A DNA stretch of 64,000 nucleotides. Source: an uncultured Clostridia bacterium (GTDB lineage Bacteria; Bacillota; Clostridia; Oscillospirales; Acutalibacteraceae). This document shows positions 8,187 to 15,369 of this stretch, piece after piece. The translations under genes were made by a program, and so were the position numbers. The stretch is taken from NCBI GenBank assembly GCA_904420015.1, contig CAJFTS010000038.1, forward strand, positions 1 through 64,000, written 5' to 3'. Numbering within the stretch: the stretch's first letter is position 1; every line of letters starts with the position of its first letter. A model generated the notes under the pieces. That model did not search any database, was not told where the DNA came from, and saw only the letters and a program-made list of their open reading frames with translations.

Positions 8187-8409
8187 TTCTCTCCCGCTTG
8201 TCCGACAAGCCCAAAAGATAATCGGTGGAAACGGAAAAGAACCGGGCCAGCAGAATCAGTTTTTCGATGGAGGTGGAACGCTGGCCCCCTTCGATGGTGC
8301 TGATGGCCTTATGCGAAAGGCCCACCACCTGGCCCAACTCCTTCTGGCTCATGCCTTTCTCCTGGCGCAACTGCCGAACCCTTTCTCCAAATAAAACTTC
8401 TTCTGTCAC
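8182..8409 (-). CDS. Small XRE-family transcriptional regulator
   Basis: 75-aa Cro/CI-type DNA-binding protein. One HTH_3 domain fills the protein: RVRQLRQEKGMSQKELG, then the recognition helix in GLSHKAISTIEGGQR. It ends in the YLLGLSDKRE tail common to Clostridial XRE repressors. The start is a GTG at 8409, preceded by AAGGAGG. The start region overlaps a divergent promoter and a long inverted repeat, so autoregulation is likely (inference). No target gene lies on the divergent side; repeats occupy that space. Its last roughly 60 bases closely match those of the neighbouring two-domain XRE gene, pointing to duplication or gene conversion. Confidence 0.88.
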   Translation of the reverse strand: MTEEVLFGERVRQLRQEKGMSQKELGQVVGLSHKAISTIEGGQRSTSIEKLILLARFFSVSTDYLLGLSDKRERM

Positions 8410-8421
8410 ACGATTTCCTCC

Positions 8422-8450
8422 TTGACATTTACCTCAAAGTAGATTATACT
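8422..8450 (+). promoter_or_regulatory. Strong rightward promoter divergent from the XRE gene
   Basis: TTGACA, 17-nt spacer, TATACT on the plus strand, inside the XRE operator. It points into a repeat region with no supported gene, so it is either orphaned or makes a non-coding transcript. Confidence 0.65.
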
Positions 8451-8474
8451 ATTCGTGCAATCTACTTTTAGGTA
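8430..8474. promoter_or_regulatory. Palindromic operator upstream of the small XRE gene
   Basis: TACCTCAAAGTAGATT and AATCTACTTTTAGGTA, 13 nt apart, match as an inverted repeat with one mismatch. They flank the -10 regions of both the XRE gene and the divergent promoter. Probable binding site of the adjacent repressor (inference). Confidence 0.75.
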
Positions 8475-8565
8475 AGCACATGCTCCTATAACGAATTTGT
8501 ATTATAGCAGATAAAAGCGATTTTTCTCCTTAAAATGTACTTTTCCAAAGCTCTTTTGTTGTTCA

Positions 8566-8650
8566 TTTCTTTCGGCGATGCGAAAGAAATGAACACGATG
8601 GTAGGTAGAAATCGAACGGAAAGGACCGACTGCGACAAAGCTGAAAACGG
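8566..8650. repeat. Intergenic repeat copy D
   Basis: GTTCATTTCTTTCGGCGATG and onward through AACGGAAAGGACCGACTGC. It is a direct, diverged copy of 9037-9127 (GTTCGTTTCTTTTGGCAGCG ... GACGGAAGGGACCGGCTGC). Confidence 0.75.
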
Positions 8651-8732
8651 ATTTTTTGCAAAACCCGGTATAAGAAAGGCTGGCAAATCATAGGGCTGGC
8701 TTTTTCCCTTGAAACCCTCTTTTCAAATGGCC

Positions 8733-8822
8733 TTTTAGAATGCCTCTTTCTTTTGCTCCGCCAAAAGAAAGAGGCGAAAGAAAAGGCTTAAGGGAGAAAA
8801 ACGACGTAAAAATCGAGGGCAA
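8733..8822. repeat. Intergenic repeat copy B
   Basis: TAGAATGCCTCTTTCTTTTG with its own CTTTTG...CAAAAG hairpin, then GGCGAAAGAAAAGGCTTAAG. Direct copy of the left part of copy A. Confidence 0.78.
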
Positions 8823-8861
8823 GGTTTTCTCCCGGAAATACCCTCTGTCCGCTCGGCCGGG

Positions 8862-8925
8862 TTGGTGAAATAAACTCACAAATGATTTTACCGATTGATG
8901 GGGTTCTGTGATTCTATTTCACCAA
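8862..8925. repeat. 64-nt imperfect palindrome between repeat copies
   Basis: TTGGTGAAATA and TATTTCACCAA form perfect outer arms. Inner CACA/TGTG pairs strengthen it. No gene or promoter was recognised around it. Confidence 0.6.
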
Positions 8926-8943
8926 ATCTTGTTTTCTTTCTCT

Positions 8944-9127
8944 TGCCCTCCTCCGATCAGAGGGGGATTTTCAAGGGGGAAAAATAAGTGTCCCCGTTCC
9001 TAGCGTCTTTTTCCCCCTTGAACTGCCTTTTCTTTGGTTCGTTTCTTTTGGCAGCGCAAAAGAAAGGAACACGATGTCAGGGAAAAACCGGACGGAAGGG
9101 ACCGGCTGCCGCAAGGCTAAGAACGGA
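8944..9127. repeat. Intergenic repeat copy C (inverted relative to copy A, plus a D-type tail)
   Basis: The left half is the reverse complement of copy A (TTCCTAGCGTCTTTTTCCCC and GAGGGGGATTTTCAAGGGGG). The right half from about 9037 is a direct copy of repeat D. The 8475-9156 interval therefore consists of a repeat mosaic without a supported gene. Confidence 0.8.
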
Positions 9128-9156
9128 TTTGTGAAAAATCGGAATATTCTGATCTT

Positions 9157-9627
9157 TCACATCCGCTCTCGCTTGTCCGACAAGCCCAGGAGATAATCAG
9201 CAGATACGCCATAGAACTCCGCGACTTTGGCAAGCATTTCAAGGGAGGGCTGGCGAAGCCCCGTTTCCCAACGGGAAGTGGTTTGCTTCGTTACGCCTAT
9301 TTCTACCCCAAATTGCTCCAACGTCAACCCTTTCTGCTTTCTTAGAAATTTCATCCGTTCCGATAATAATTTAGGTGAATACTCCTGTCCTTCCCCCTGT
9401 TGCGATTGCTCCCGTCTATCCGATAGACCCAGCAGATAATCGGTAGATATCTCATAAGATTCTGCAATTTTGGAAAGCAACGCCAAGGAAGGTTGCCGTT
9501 CTCCCTTTTCCCAACGTCCTACTGCCTGTTTGGTCACTCCTAATGGCTCAGCAAATTTCTCTAAGATTAGCTTCTGCTCTTTGCGAAGCGCGTGAAGCCT
9601 ATCGCCGAACTTTTTTGGTGAAAACAC
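9157..9627 (-). CDS. Two-domain XRE-family transcriptional regulator
   Basis: 156-aa repressor-like protein made of two tandem HTH_3 units. Unit 1 (about residues 5-72) has LGVTKQAVGRWEKGERQPS and unit 2 (about 85-156) has IGVTKQTTSRWETGLRQPS. Each ends in DYLLGLSD, so the protein is an internal duplication. The start is a GTG at 9627 with AAGGGGG upstream. A perfect 46-bp palindrome separates it from the divergent 93-aa gene and covers that gene's consensus promoter, so it probably represses both directions (inference). Its 3' end, including the palindrome after the stop, is a copy of the one after the 75-aa XRE gene. Confidence 0.9.
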   Translation of the reverse strand: MFSPKKFGDRLHALRKEQKLILEKFAEPLGVTKQAVGRWEKGERQPSLALLSKIAESYEISTDYLLGLSDRREQSQQGEGQEYSPKLLSERMKFLRKQKGLTLEQFGVEIGVTKQTTSRWETGLRQPSLEMLAKVAEFYGVSADYLLGLSDKRERM

Positions 9628-9638
9628 GGAATACCCCC

Positions 9639-9667
9639 TTGACTTTCGTCATAATGGATACTATAAT
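9639..9667 (+). promoter_or_regulatory. Promoter of the 93-aa gene
   Basis: TTGACT, 17-nt spacer, TATAAT on the plus strand, embedded in the XRE operator palindrome. Confidence 0.75.
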
Positions 9668-9689
9668 TCAAGTATCCATTATGACGAAA
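9644..9689. promoter_or_regulatory. Perfect 46-bp operator palindrome
   Basis: TTTCGTCATAATGGATACT and its exact complement, separated by 8 nt, between the divergent XRE and 93-aa genes. It overlaps the -10 of the rightward promoter. Likely repressor operator. Confidence 0.85.
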
Positions 9690-9772
9690 TAATCCTTTGA
9701 GATTCAGATACGAAGATTTTACAAATTCATATATAATATCCTTCATTATATCATAAAACAGGGGGAATTCCT

Positions 9773-10054
9773 ATGAAAAACATTCTCGAAGACCTCTACC
9801 AAGGGAACCTGGTGGGGCGAAAGGAAATTGTCTCCGATGATCCTGCCTACCAGGAAGCCATAGGCAATCTAATTCGCGCCGAAGACGCCCTGCGCGCCGC
9901 CCTCCCCGAGCCCAAGCTCCGCTTGGCCGCCGCCTTTGCCGATGCGCAAATGGAGCTCACCTGTCTCACCGAACGGCGGGCTTTTGTGACCGGCGTGAGA
10001 CTGGGCGTGCGGCTGCTGCGGGCCATGGAGGAGGATCCCTGGGCCATCGCCTGA
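9773..10054 (+). CDS. DUF6809-like small protein next to an XRE regulator
   Basis: 93-aa protein starting with NILEDLYQGNL, resembling the small Clostridial DUF6809-type proteins often found beside XRE genes. Function is not known. It looks alpha-helical, soluble and mildly acidic, with an Ala-rich middle (EDALRAALPEPKLRLAAAFADA) and no transmembrane segment or metal motif. The ATG follows AGGGGGAATTCCT. It has its own consensus promoter inside the XRE palindrome and a bidirectional terminator after it. The arrangement suggests that the divergent two-domain XRE protein controls it. Confidence 0.7.
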   Translation: MKNILEDLYQGNLVGRKEIVSDDPAYQEAIGNLIRAEDALRAALPEPKLRLAAAFADAQMELTCLTERRAFVTGVRLGVRLLRAMEEDPWAIA

Positions 10055-10057
10055 CAT

Positions 10058-10094
10058 AAAAACGCCTGCGGGTAGAATCCGCAGGCGTTTTTCC
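10058..10094. terminator. Bidirectional terminator
   Basis: AAAAACGCCTGCGG / CCGCAGGCGTTTTT hairpin between the convergent 93-aa gene and the second fem gene. Confidence 0.93.
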
Positions 10095-10100
10095 ATTCTG

Positions 10101-11312
10101 TTAACCCTTTTTGCCCACCGAACGCAGCTTTTTCATGGCCGACCGGGCGGTAGGCAGCCCCTTGTCAAAGAGCTGGTATTTCATCGGGCTCACCACCAGG
10201 TCGAACTCCCCGATAAACTCCAGCACCTCGGGGGAAAACTTCTGCTTAAATTCCGACAGGGCGTCGTCCAGCGTCCCTTCCACGCCGCCCAGGTTGAGGT
10301 AATCCACCCGGTCCTCCATGCAGTCGAGCATCACCTGGTAGAGCATCCCGTTGGGGGTGGAGAGGTTGGGGAGCAGGCTTAAGTCCGACCCGCCGTAGAG
10401 GTATTCCGCCACCCGGATCCCCTCCCCCTTGGGGGGCATCACGAACAGACCGCCGCACAGGGACACCACGTCCCCCCGCTCCTTGCGGGCCGCCTGGGCC
10501 TGGTTTAAATTGCGGGTGTTGCTTTCCACATTCTGCCCCTTGTCGATGCAGCCCTGGGTATAGGCGATAAACTGGGGCAGGTTTACCTTGCCGTAGTAAA
10601 CCACCGTGTCCTTCCCAAACGCGTCCCGGATGGAACGGAAATAGTCCGCGCTGCGCAGCAGCACGTTCTGACGCTTCTCGGTGCAGCCGATGAGGCGGGC
10701 AAACTCGCTCAAATCGTCCTCCGGCCCTGCCTTTTCAAAGAATACGCCCCGGTTTTTGTGGTAATTGCCGATGTAGCTGCGGGCCCCCTTTTTGAAGGAT
10801 TTCAGGAGGGCCTTGGGGTCTACGGGGGCATGCGCCTCGTCGGTCAGGTGCACCGCCATGTTGAACCGGGGGTTGAAATAATCATGCAGGCTTTTGCCGA
10901 AGCCCTTGTGGACAAAGCCGGCGGCCTGGAGGTTGGATAGGACGGCCTGGGGATCCGTCCCCCATCGGCCGGAGTTGAGCACAAAGGGGTCGAGCTTCAC
11001 CGCAAAGGCGCCCTGGCTTTTGGCATATTCCTTTGCGCCTTTGGCAAATTGCGCCACCGCTTCTTTGTCCTCGTAATCGAGGAGAAAGCCCCTGGGCGAA
11101 TAGCAAAGCTTTAAGCCCATGGGCATGGCCCTGGTGAGGATGAGGGCAACGCCGATGAGAGCGCCGTCCCGGTAGAGGCCGCAGAAGGCGTGGCCCCAAT
11201 TGCTCTTGACCGTCTCCCAGCCGAGGCGCTGGGTCAGGGGAACCACGGCCGCCTTCTGCAAAAAGGACTCGTATTCCTCCCGGGGCAGGTTGGTGACAAA
11301 CCGGTATGCCAT
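10101..11312 (-). CDS. FemXAB family peptidoglycan aminoacyltransferase (second of pair)
   Basis: Uses aminoacyl-tRNA to add an amino acid to the peptidoglycan stem peptide at the membrane. 403 aa, full family length. Visible features are the first GNAT-like half (VKSNWGHAFCGLYRDGALIG, YSPRGFLLDY), the helical arm around DKGQNVESNTRNLNQAQ, and a second half with LYQVMLDCMEDRVDYLNLGG. The ATG follows AGGAGGGGTAAAAC, located inside the end of the upstream paralogue 3 nt away, so the two are translationally coupled. About half the residues match the neighbour, indicating tandem duplication. The amino acid added cannot be predicted. Confidence 0.9.
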   Translation of the reverse strand: MAYRFVTNLPREEYESFLQKAAVVPLTQRLGWETVKSNWGHAFCGLYRDGALIGVALILTRAMPMGLKLCYSPRGFLLDYEDKEAVAQFAKGAKEYAKSQGAFAVKLDPFVLNSGRWGTDPQAVLSNLQAAGFVHKGFGKSLHDYFNPRFNMAVHLTDEAHAPVDPKALLKSFKKGARSYIGNYHKNRGVFFEKAGPEDDLSEFARLIGCTEKRQNVLLRSADYFRSIRDAFGKDTVVYYGKVNLPQFIAYTQGCIDKGQNVESNTRNLNQAQAARKERGDVVSLCGGLFVMPPKGEGIRVAEYLYGGSDLSLLPNLSTPNGMLYQVMLDCMEDRVDYLNLGGVEGTLDDALSEFKQKFSPEVLEFIGEFDLVVSPMKYQLFDKGLPTARSAMKKLRSVGKKG

Positions 11313-11315
11313 GTT

Positions 11316-12560
11316 TTACCCCTCCTGGTGGTCTTTTTGTTTTGCACGGCTGATCTTGCGGGAGGTGCGGCGCACCTTCTGCATCACCTTGCGCATGGCG
11401 GGCAGGTACTTGGTAAACAGGTGGTACTGCACGGGACGGACCACCAGGTCGAATTCCCCGATGAGTTCGAGCATTTCCGGGGAAAATTTCTGCTTGAATT
11501 CGTAGAGGGGGGTGTCCATGCTCCCCTCCACGCCGCCGAGGTTGCAGTAATCGTACCCGGCCTCGATAAAGTCGCACATGGCCGCATAAAGCATGCCGTT
11601 GGAGGTGGAAAGCCGGGGGAACAGGGACAGGTCGTTGCCCGCATAGAGGTATTCGGCGAACCGGTACCCTTCCCCTTCCGGGGGCAGAAGGAAAAGCCCG
11701 CCGCAGAGGGTGACGATTTGCCCCCGCTCCTCCCTGGCCTTCTTCGCCTCCTCCAGGTTGGCGGTGTTCTTTTCCACGTTCTGGCCCTTGTCGATGGCGG
11801 CCTGGGTGAAGGCGATGTATTTGTCCAAATTGAGCCGGCCGTAATAGACGTCCATCTTGTCCCCGAAGGCCTTTTTAATCCCCCGGAAATACTCCGCGTT
11901 TCGCAGCACCACGTTCTGCCGCTCCTCGGTGCAGGCCACCATCCGGGCGAATTCGCTCAAGTCGTCCTCCGGCCCCGCCTTTTCAAAGAACACGCCCCGG
12001 TTCTTCTGGTAGTTGCCGATGGTGGCGCGGGCGTCCTTGCGAAAGCTCTTTAAGAGGGCCTTGGGGTCTAAAGGCTGGCGGTTTTCATCGGTCAGGCGCA
12101 CCGCCATCTGGAAACGGGGCATGAAGTAGTCGTAGAGGGTCACGCCGAAGCCCTGATGGAGAAAGCCTTCCGCCTTGAGGTTTTCGAAGATGGGGGCGGG
12201 GTCCACCCCCCAGTGGTCGTTGTTGAGGAGAAAGGGGTCGATCTTGATACAGAAGGCCCCCTCGCCTTTGGCGTAGTCCCGGGCCCCTTCGGTAAAGCGG
12301 TGGAGCGCCTCTTTGTCGGTATAGTCGAGCAGGAAGCCGCGGGTGGCATAGATAATCTTAAAGCCCATGGGCAGGTCGCGGGTCAGAAGCTGGGACGCGG
12401 CCACCAGCTTTTCGTCCCGGTACAGGCCGCACAGGGCGGGACGCCAGAAGCTCTTGGCCACCCCCCATTCCGGCCTTTGGCCGTAGGGCACCATGGGCAC
12501 ATGTTTCAAAAATTCCTCGTACTCTTCCTTGGGAACCTTTGCAGAAAAACGGTAGTTCAT
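11316..12560 (-). CDS. FemXAB family peptidoglycan aminoacyltransferase (first of pair)
   Basis: Paralogue of the downstream gene and first gene of a two-gene operon. 414 aa with the same layout: WGVAKSFWRPALCGLYRDEKL, YATRGFLLDYTDKEA, helical arm DKGQNVEKNTANLEEAKKAREERG, then LYAAMCDFIEAGYDYCNLGG. The ATG at 12560 follows GGGAGGCAAGG; the longer ORF (to 12950) runs through the promoter and is not coding. Two such enzymes usually build a two-step interpeptide bridge or side branch (family knowledge). The C-terminus is very basic (KVRRTSRKISRAKQK), which may favour membrane contact. Confidence 0.9.
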   Translation of the reverse strand: MNYRFSAKVPKEEYEEFLKHVPMVPYGQRPEWGVAKSFWRPALCGLYRDEKLVAASQLLTRDLPMGFKIIYATRGFLLDYTDKEALHRFTEGARDYAKGEGAFCIKIDPFLLNNDHWGVDPAPIFENLKAEGFLHQGFGVTLYDYFMPRFQMAVRLTDENRQPLDPKALLKSFRKDARATIGNYQKNRGVFFEKAGPEDDLSEFARMVACTEERQNVVLRNAEYFRGIKKAFGDKMDVYYGRLNLDKYIAFTQAAIDKGQNVEKNTANLEEAKKAREERGQIVTLCGGLFLLPPEGEGYRFAEYLYAGNDLSLFPRLSTSNGMLYAAMCDFIEAGYDYCNLGGVEGSMDTPLYEFKQKFSPEMLELIGEFDLVVRPVQYHLFTKYLPAMRKVMQKVRRTSRKISRAKQKDHQEG

Positions 12561-12671
12561 CCTTGCCTCCCTATTGACTGCGGCCGTGCGGCCGGTATTC
12601 TTCCCATTCCGCCGAAGGGCGCCGTCCGCCCTTCCCGTCCTGTGACCGAAAGTTTCACGGTATACTTCCTT

Positions 12672-12700
12672 ATTATACCGGCACGTCACCGGGAACGCAA
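12672..12700 (-). promoter_or_regulatory. Promoter of the fem pair
   Basis: Minus strand TTGCGT, 17-nt spacer, TATAAT, about 110 nt upstream of the first fem start. The rest of 12701-12800 holds only a GC-rich inverted repeat (GCCCGCCC...GGGCGG) without a clear role. Confidence 0.7.
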
Positions 12701-12805
12701 TGGACGTTCTAAGACATTTTCGTGCCGATTGCCTCCCCTTTTCGTTCACATTGCAAAGGCCCGCCCGCCTTCGGGCGGTTTCGCCCTTGGGTTTCCCCGA
12801 TTCCC

Positions 12806-12835
12806 TTGACCGGCCGGGCGGGTATGGGGTAAAAT
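12806..12835 (+). promoter_or_regulatory. Promoter of the sugar isomerase gene
   Basis: TTGACC, 18-nt spacer, TAAAAT, about 75 nt before the ATG. Confidence 0.62.
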
Positions 12836-12911
12836 ATCCATAGATAAAACCTGTCCCATGCAGCCCGCCGGTAAAGCGGGCGCAACCTAGAAACAATTGG
12901 AGGTCGTCAAT

Positions 12912-13757
12912 ATGAAAATAGGCGTCAGAGCCCACGATTACGGCTGTCACACCCCGGCTCAGCTGGCCCGGATCCTCAAAGAAGCCGGGTTTGAATGCCT
13001 GCAGCTGGCCCTTAATAAGGCCCTTACCGGCATGCAGCCGGTTCCCGGCCTGCTCAACCCCGGCCTTTGCTACGACATCCGCCGCGCCTTTGAACGGGAG
13101 GACCTGCAGGTGGCGGTCATCGGCTGCTACATCGAGCCCTCCCTTTCCGATCCGCAGGAACGCGAGCAGCAGCTGGCCAGATATCTGGAATGCCTGGAAT
13201 ACTGCCGGCAGCTGGGCAGCTCGGTGGTAGCGACCGAGACCACCTGCTATTCGGGCAGCTACGACGGGCGGATGAAGCAGTTCGACATCCTCACCGACAG
13301 CGTCTGCCGGCTAGCGGAGCAGGCGGAAAAGTTCGGCGTCTTTGCGGCGGTGGAGCCGGTGCATGTACACACCATGAATTCGCCGGAGCTGACTTACGAA
13401 CTCATCCGCCGGGTGGCCTCCCCCAACCTGAAGGTCATCTACGACCCGGTCAACCTCCTGACCCCGGAAAACATCTCCCGGCAGGAACAGGTGATGGACG
13501 CCTGCTTCGACGCCTTCGGCGACCGGATTGTGGGCATTCACGCCAAGGATGTGGTCATTGAGGACGGGCAGTTTAAACCCATTGTAATCGGCGAGGGTAT
13601 TGTCAACGTCCAGTATTATCTCAACTGGCTGGCCATCCATAAGCCGGGGATCTCCGTGCTGCGGGAAGAGGCCAATCCGGAAACCGGGCACAAGGACGTT
13701 GCCAATCTGCGCCGGATGATCGACCTGGCGGAAGCAAATGCGCCGGTGAAGCTCTAA
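12912..13757 (+). CDS. Sugar phosphate isomerase/epimerase (AP endonuclease-2-type TIM barrel)
   Basis: 281-aa single-domain xylose-isomerase-like TIM barrel, the fold of sugar epimerases, inosose dehydratases and related enzymes. Metal and substrate positions are visible along the barrel: VATETTCYSGSY, AVEPVHVHTMNS (Glu and His), VIYDPVNLL (Asp), VGIHAKDV (His) and SVLREEANP (Glu). The precise sugar is unknown. The start was placed at the ATG at 12912, preceded by TTGGAGGTCG; the tracked TTG start overlaps that ribosome binding site. It stands alone, with a clear promoter and no obvious terminator. It is transcribed opposite to its left neighbours and against replication. Confidence 0.85.
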   Translation: MKIGVRAHDYGCHTPAQLARILKEAGFECLQLALNKALTGMQPVPGLLNPGLCYDIRRAFEREDLQVAVIGCYIEPSLSDPQEREQQLARYLECLEYCRQLGSSVVATETTCYSGSYDGRMKQFDILTDSVCRLAEQAEKFGVFAAVEPVHVHTMNSPELTYELIRRVASPNLKVIYDPVNLLTPENISRQEQVMDACFDAFGDRIVGIHAKDVVIEDGQFKPIVIGEGIVNVQYYLNWLAIHKPGISVLREEANPETGHKDVANLRRMIDLAEANAPVKL

Positions 13758-13957
13758 GGGATAGTCTTGCCCGTTTCCCCCGGGTTCAGACAAGCCCTGC
13801 CGGAGAAGCCGGCCGAAGGAGGTTTTTTCCCGGCAAGTTCTTTTCGTTTCACCGGATCGGCGCCCTTCTTCCCTTCTTTTCCCGATAAGACGCGATTCCT
13901 CACAATTAGTACACAAATTTGAAACAAAAAAGAAATCGAAATTTTCGATTTCTGCCA

Positions 13958-13986
13958 TTGTTAAAAAAATAATTATGCGTTATACT
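13958..13986 (+). promoter_or_regulatory. ADH promoter overlapping a possible Rex operator
   Basis: TTGTTA, 17-nt spacer, TATACT. The -35 begins TTGTTAAAAAAATAATTA, close to the Clostridial Rex pattern TTGTTA-N6-TAACAA. Rex is a NADH sensor that often represses alcohol dehydrogenases, so redox control is a reasonable guess. A second palindrome, AGAAATCGAAATTTTCGATT, lies just upstream. Confidence 0.55.
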
Positions 13987-14047
13987 GACTTTCAGTGAGT
14001 TGATAATTAAATAACAATTCCAAACCATACAGGAGGTAACCACAGTC

Positions 14048-15199
14048 ATGGCAGACAGAATTATTCTCAACGAAACGTCCTATTTCGGCGCAGGCGCCAT
14101 CTCCGTCATCGCGGACGAGGCGAAGAAGCGCGGCTACAAGAAGGCCCTCGTTGTTACCGACAAGAGCCTGATGAAGTTCGAGGTCGCCACCAAGGTGCTC
14201 AAGGTGCTCGACGACGCCGGCCTTGCCTACGAGGTGTTCGACGACTGCAAGCCCAATCCCACCATCGAAAACGTTCAGGATGGTGTTGCGGCCTGCAAGA
14301 AGGCGGAAGCGGATTATCTGGTTGCCATCGGCGGCGGTTCCTCCATGGATACGGCCAAGGCCATCGGCATCATCATGAATAACCCCGAGCATGCCGACGT
14401 CAGAAGCCTGGAGGGCGCGGTGGACACCAAGAATAAGTCGATGCCGATTATTGCGGTCCCCACCACCGCCGGCACCGCCGCGGAGGTTACCATCAACTAT
14501 GTGATCACCGACGTGGAAAAGAGCCGCAAGTTCGTTTGCGTCGATCCCCACGACATCCCGCTGGTTGCCGTCATCGATGCGGACATGATGTCCAGCATGC
14601 CCAAGAGCCTGACCGCCGCCACCGGTATGGACGCGCTGACCCATGCCATCGAAGGTTATATCACCAAGGGCGCTTGGGAAATGACCGACATGTTCCACCT
14701 CAAGGCCATCGAGCTGATTTCCCGCTCGCTGCGCAAGGCCTGTGAGAACGACCCGCAGGGCAGAGCGGACATGGCTTTGGGCCAGTACATCGCCGGTATG
14801 GGCTTCTCCAATGTCGGCCTGGGTATCGTCCACTCTATGGCGCACCCGCTGGGCGCTGTGTACGACACTCCCCACGGCGTGGCCAATGCCATCATCCTGC
14901 CCACCGTTATGGAATACAATGCGGAAGCGACCGGTGAAAAGTACCGCGACATCGCCAAGGCGATGGGTGTTCCCGGCACCGAGAACATGACCCAGGAAGA
15001 ATACCGCAAGGCCGCTATCGACGCGGTGAAGAAGCTCTCCGAGGATGTGGGAATCCCGAAGAAGGTTTCCGATGTAGGCGTGAAGGAAGAGGACATCCCG
15101 ATGCTTGCCCAGCAGGCGATGGACGACGCTTGCCGTCCCGGCAACCCGAAGGATCCGACCAAGGAAGATATCATCGAGCTGTATAAGTCTCTGATGTAA
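14048..15199 (+). CDS. Iron-containing alcohol dehydrogenase
   Basis: Group III, metal-dependent NAD(P)H-linked alcohol/aldehyde oxidoreductase of fermentative metabolism (cytosol). 383 aa. The dinucleotide site is AIGGGSSMDTAKAIG. The family metal-site blocks are ALTHAIEGYITKGA and HSMAHPLGAVYDTPHG, the latter giving the His ligands. Closest types are lactaldehyde reductase or butanol dehydrogenase-like enzymes; the substrate cannot be fixed. The ATG follows AGGAGGTAACCACAGTC, a near-perfect ribosome binding site. Codon choice is markedly biased (GCC, AAG, ATC, CTG), which suggests high expression. Own promoter with a candidate Rex site, and a strong terminator. Confidence 0.93.
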   Translation: MADRIILNETSYFGAGAISVIADEAKKRGYKKALVVTDKSLMKFEVATKVLKVLDDAGLAYEVFDDCKPNPTIENVQDGVAACKKAEADYLVAIGGGSSMDTAKAIGIIMNNPEHADVRSLEGAVDTKNKSMPIIAVPTTAGTAAEVTINYVITDVEKSRKFVCVDPHDIPLVAVIDADMMSSMPKSLTAATGMDALTHAIEGYITKGAWEMTDMFHLKAIELISRSLRKACENDPQGRADMALGQYIAGMGFSNVGLGIVHSMAHPLGAVYDTPHGVANAIILPTVMEYNAEATGEKYRDIAKAMGVPGTENMTQEEYRKAAIDAVKKLSEDVGIPKKVSDVGVKEEDIPMLAQQAMDDACRPGNPKDPTKEDIIELYKSLM

Positions 15200-15225
15200 T
15201 TGACAAAGCAGGTTTTTGGAAGCTG

Positions 15226-15262
15226 CAACCCCCGGCACTTTTTAGTGCCGGGGGTTTTTGTT
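15226..15262 (+). terminator. Terminator of the ADH gene
   Basis: AACCCCCGGCACT/AGTGCCGGGGGTT hairpin followed by TTTT. Confidence 0.92.
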
Positions 15263-15369
15263 TGGAAGGCCGGAAAGGGCAGATTCCGCGGCTGCAAAAA
15301 AAGTTCGGTCTTTTTTTTCGGAAATTGCCCTGATCGCCTCTTTCTCTCCTTGGCCGCTCCGCCGGCTGC

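Noticed and set aside
8536-8692. Short ORF downstream of the rightward promoter at 8422-8450 (starts MYFSKALLLFISFG)
   Set aside because: It reads through repeat D, lacks a ribosome binding site and resembles the spurious ORFs such repeats give.
13973-15238. 421-aa minus-strand ORF
   Set aside because: Antisense shadow of the alcohol dehydrogenase.
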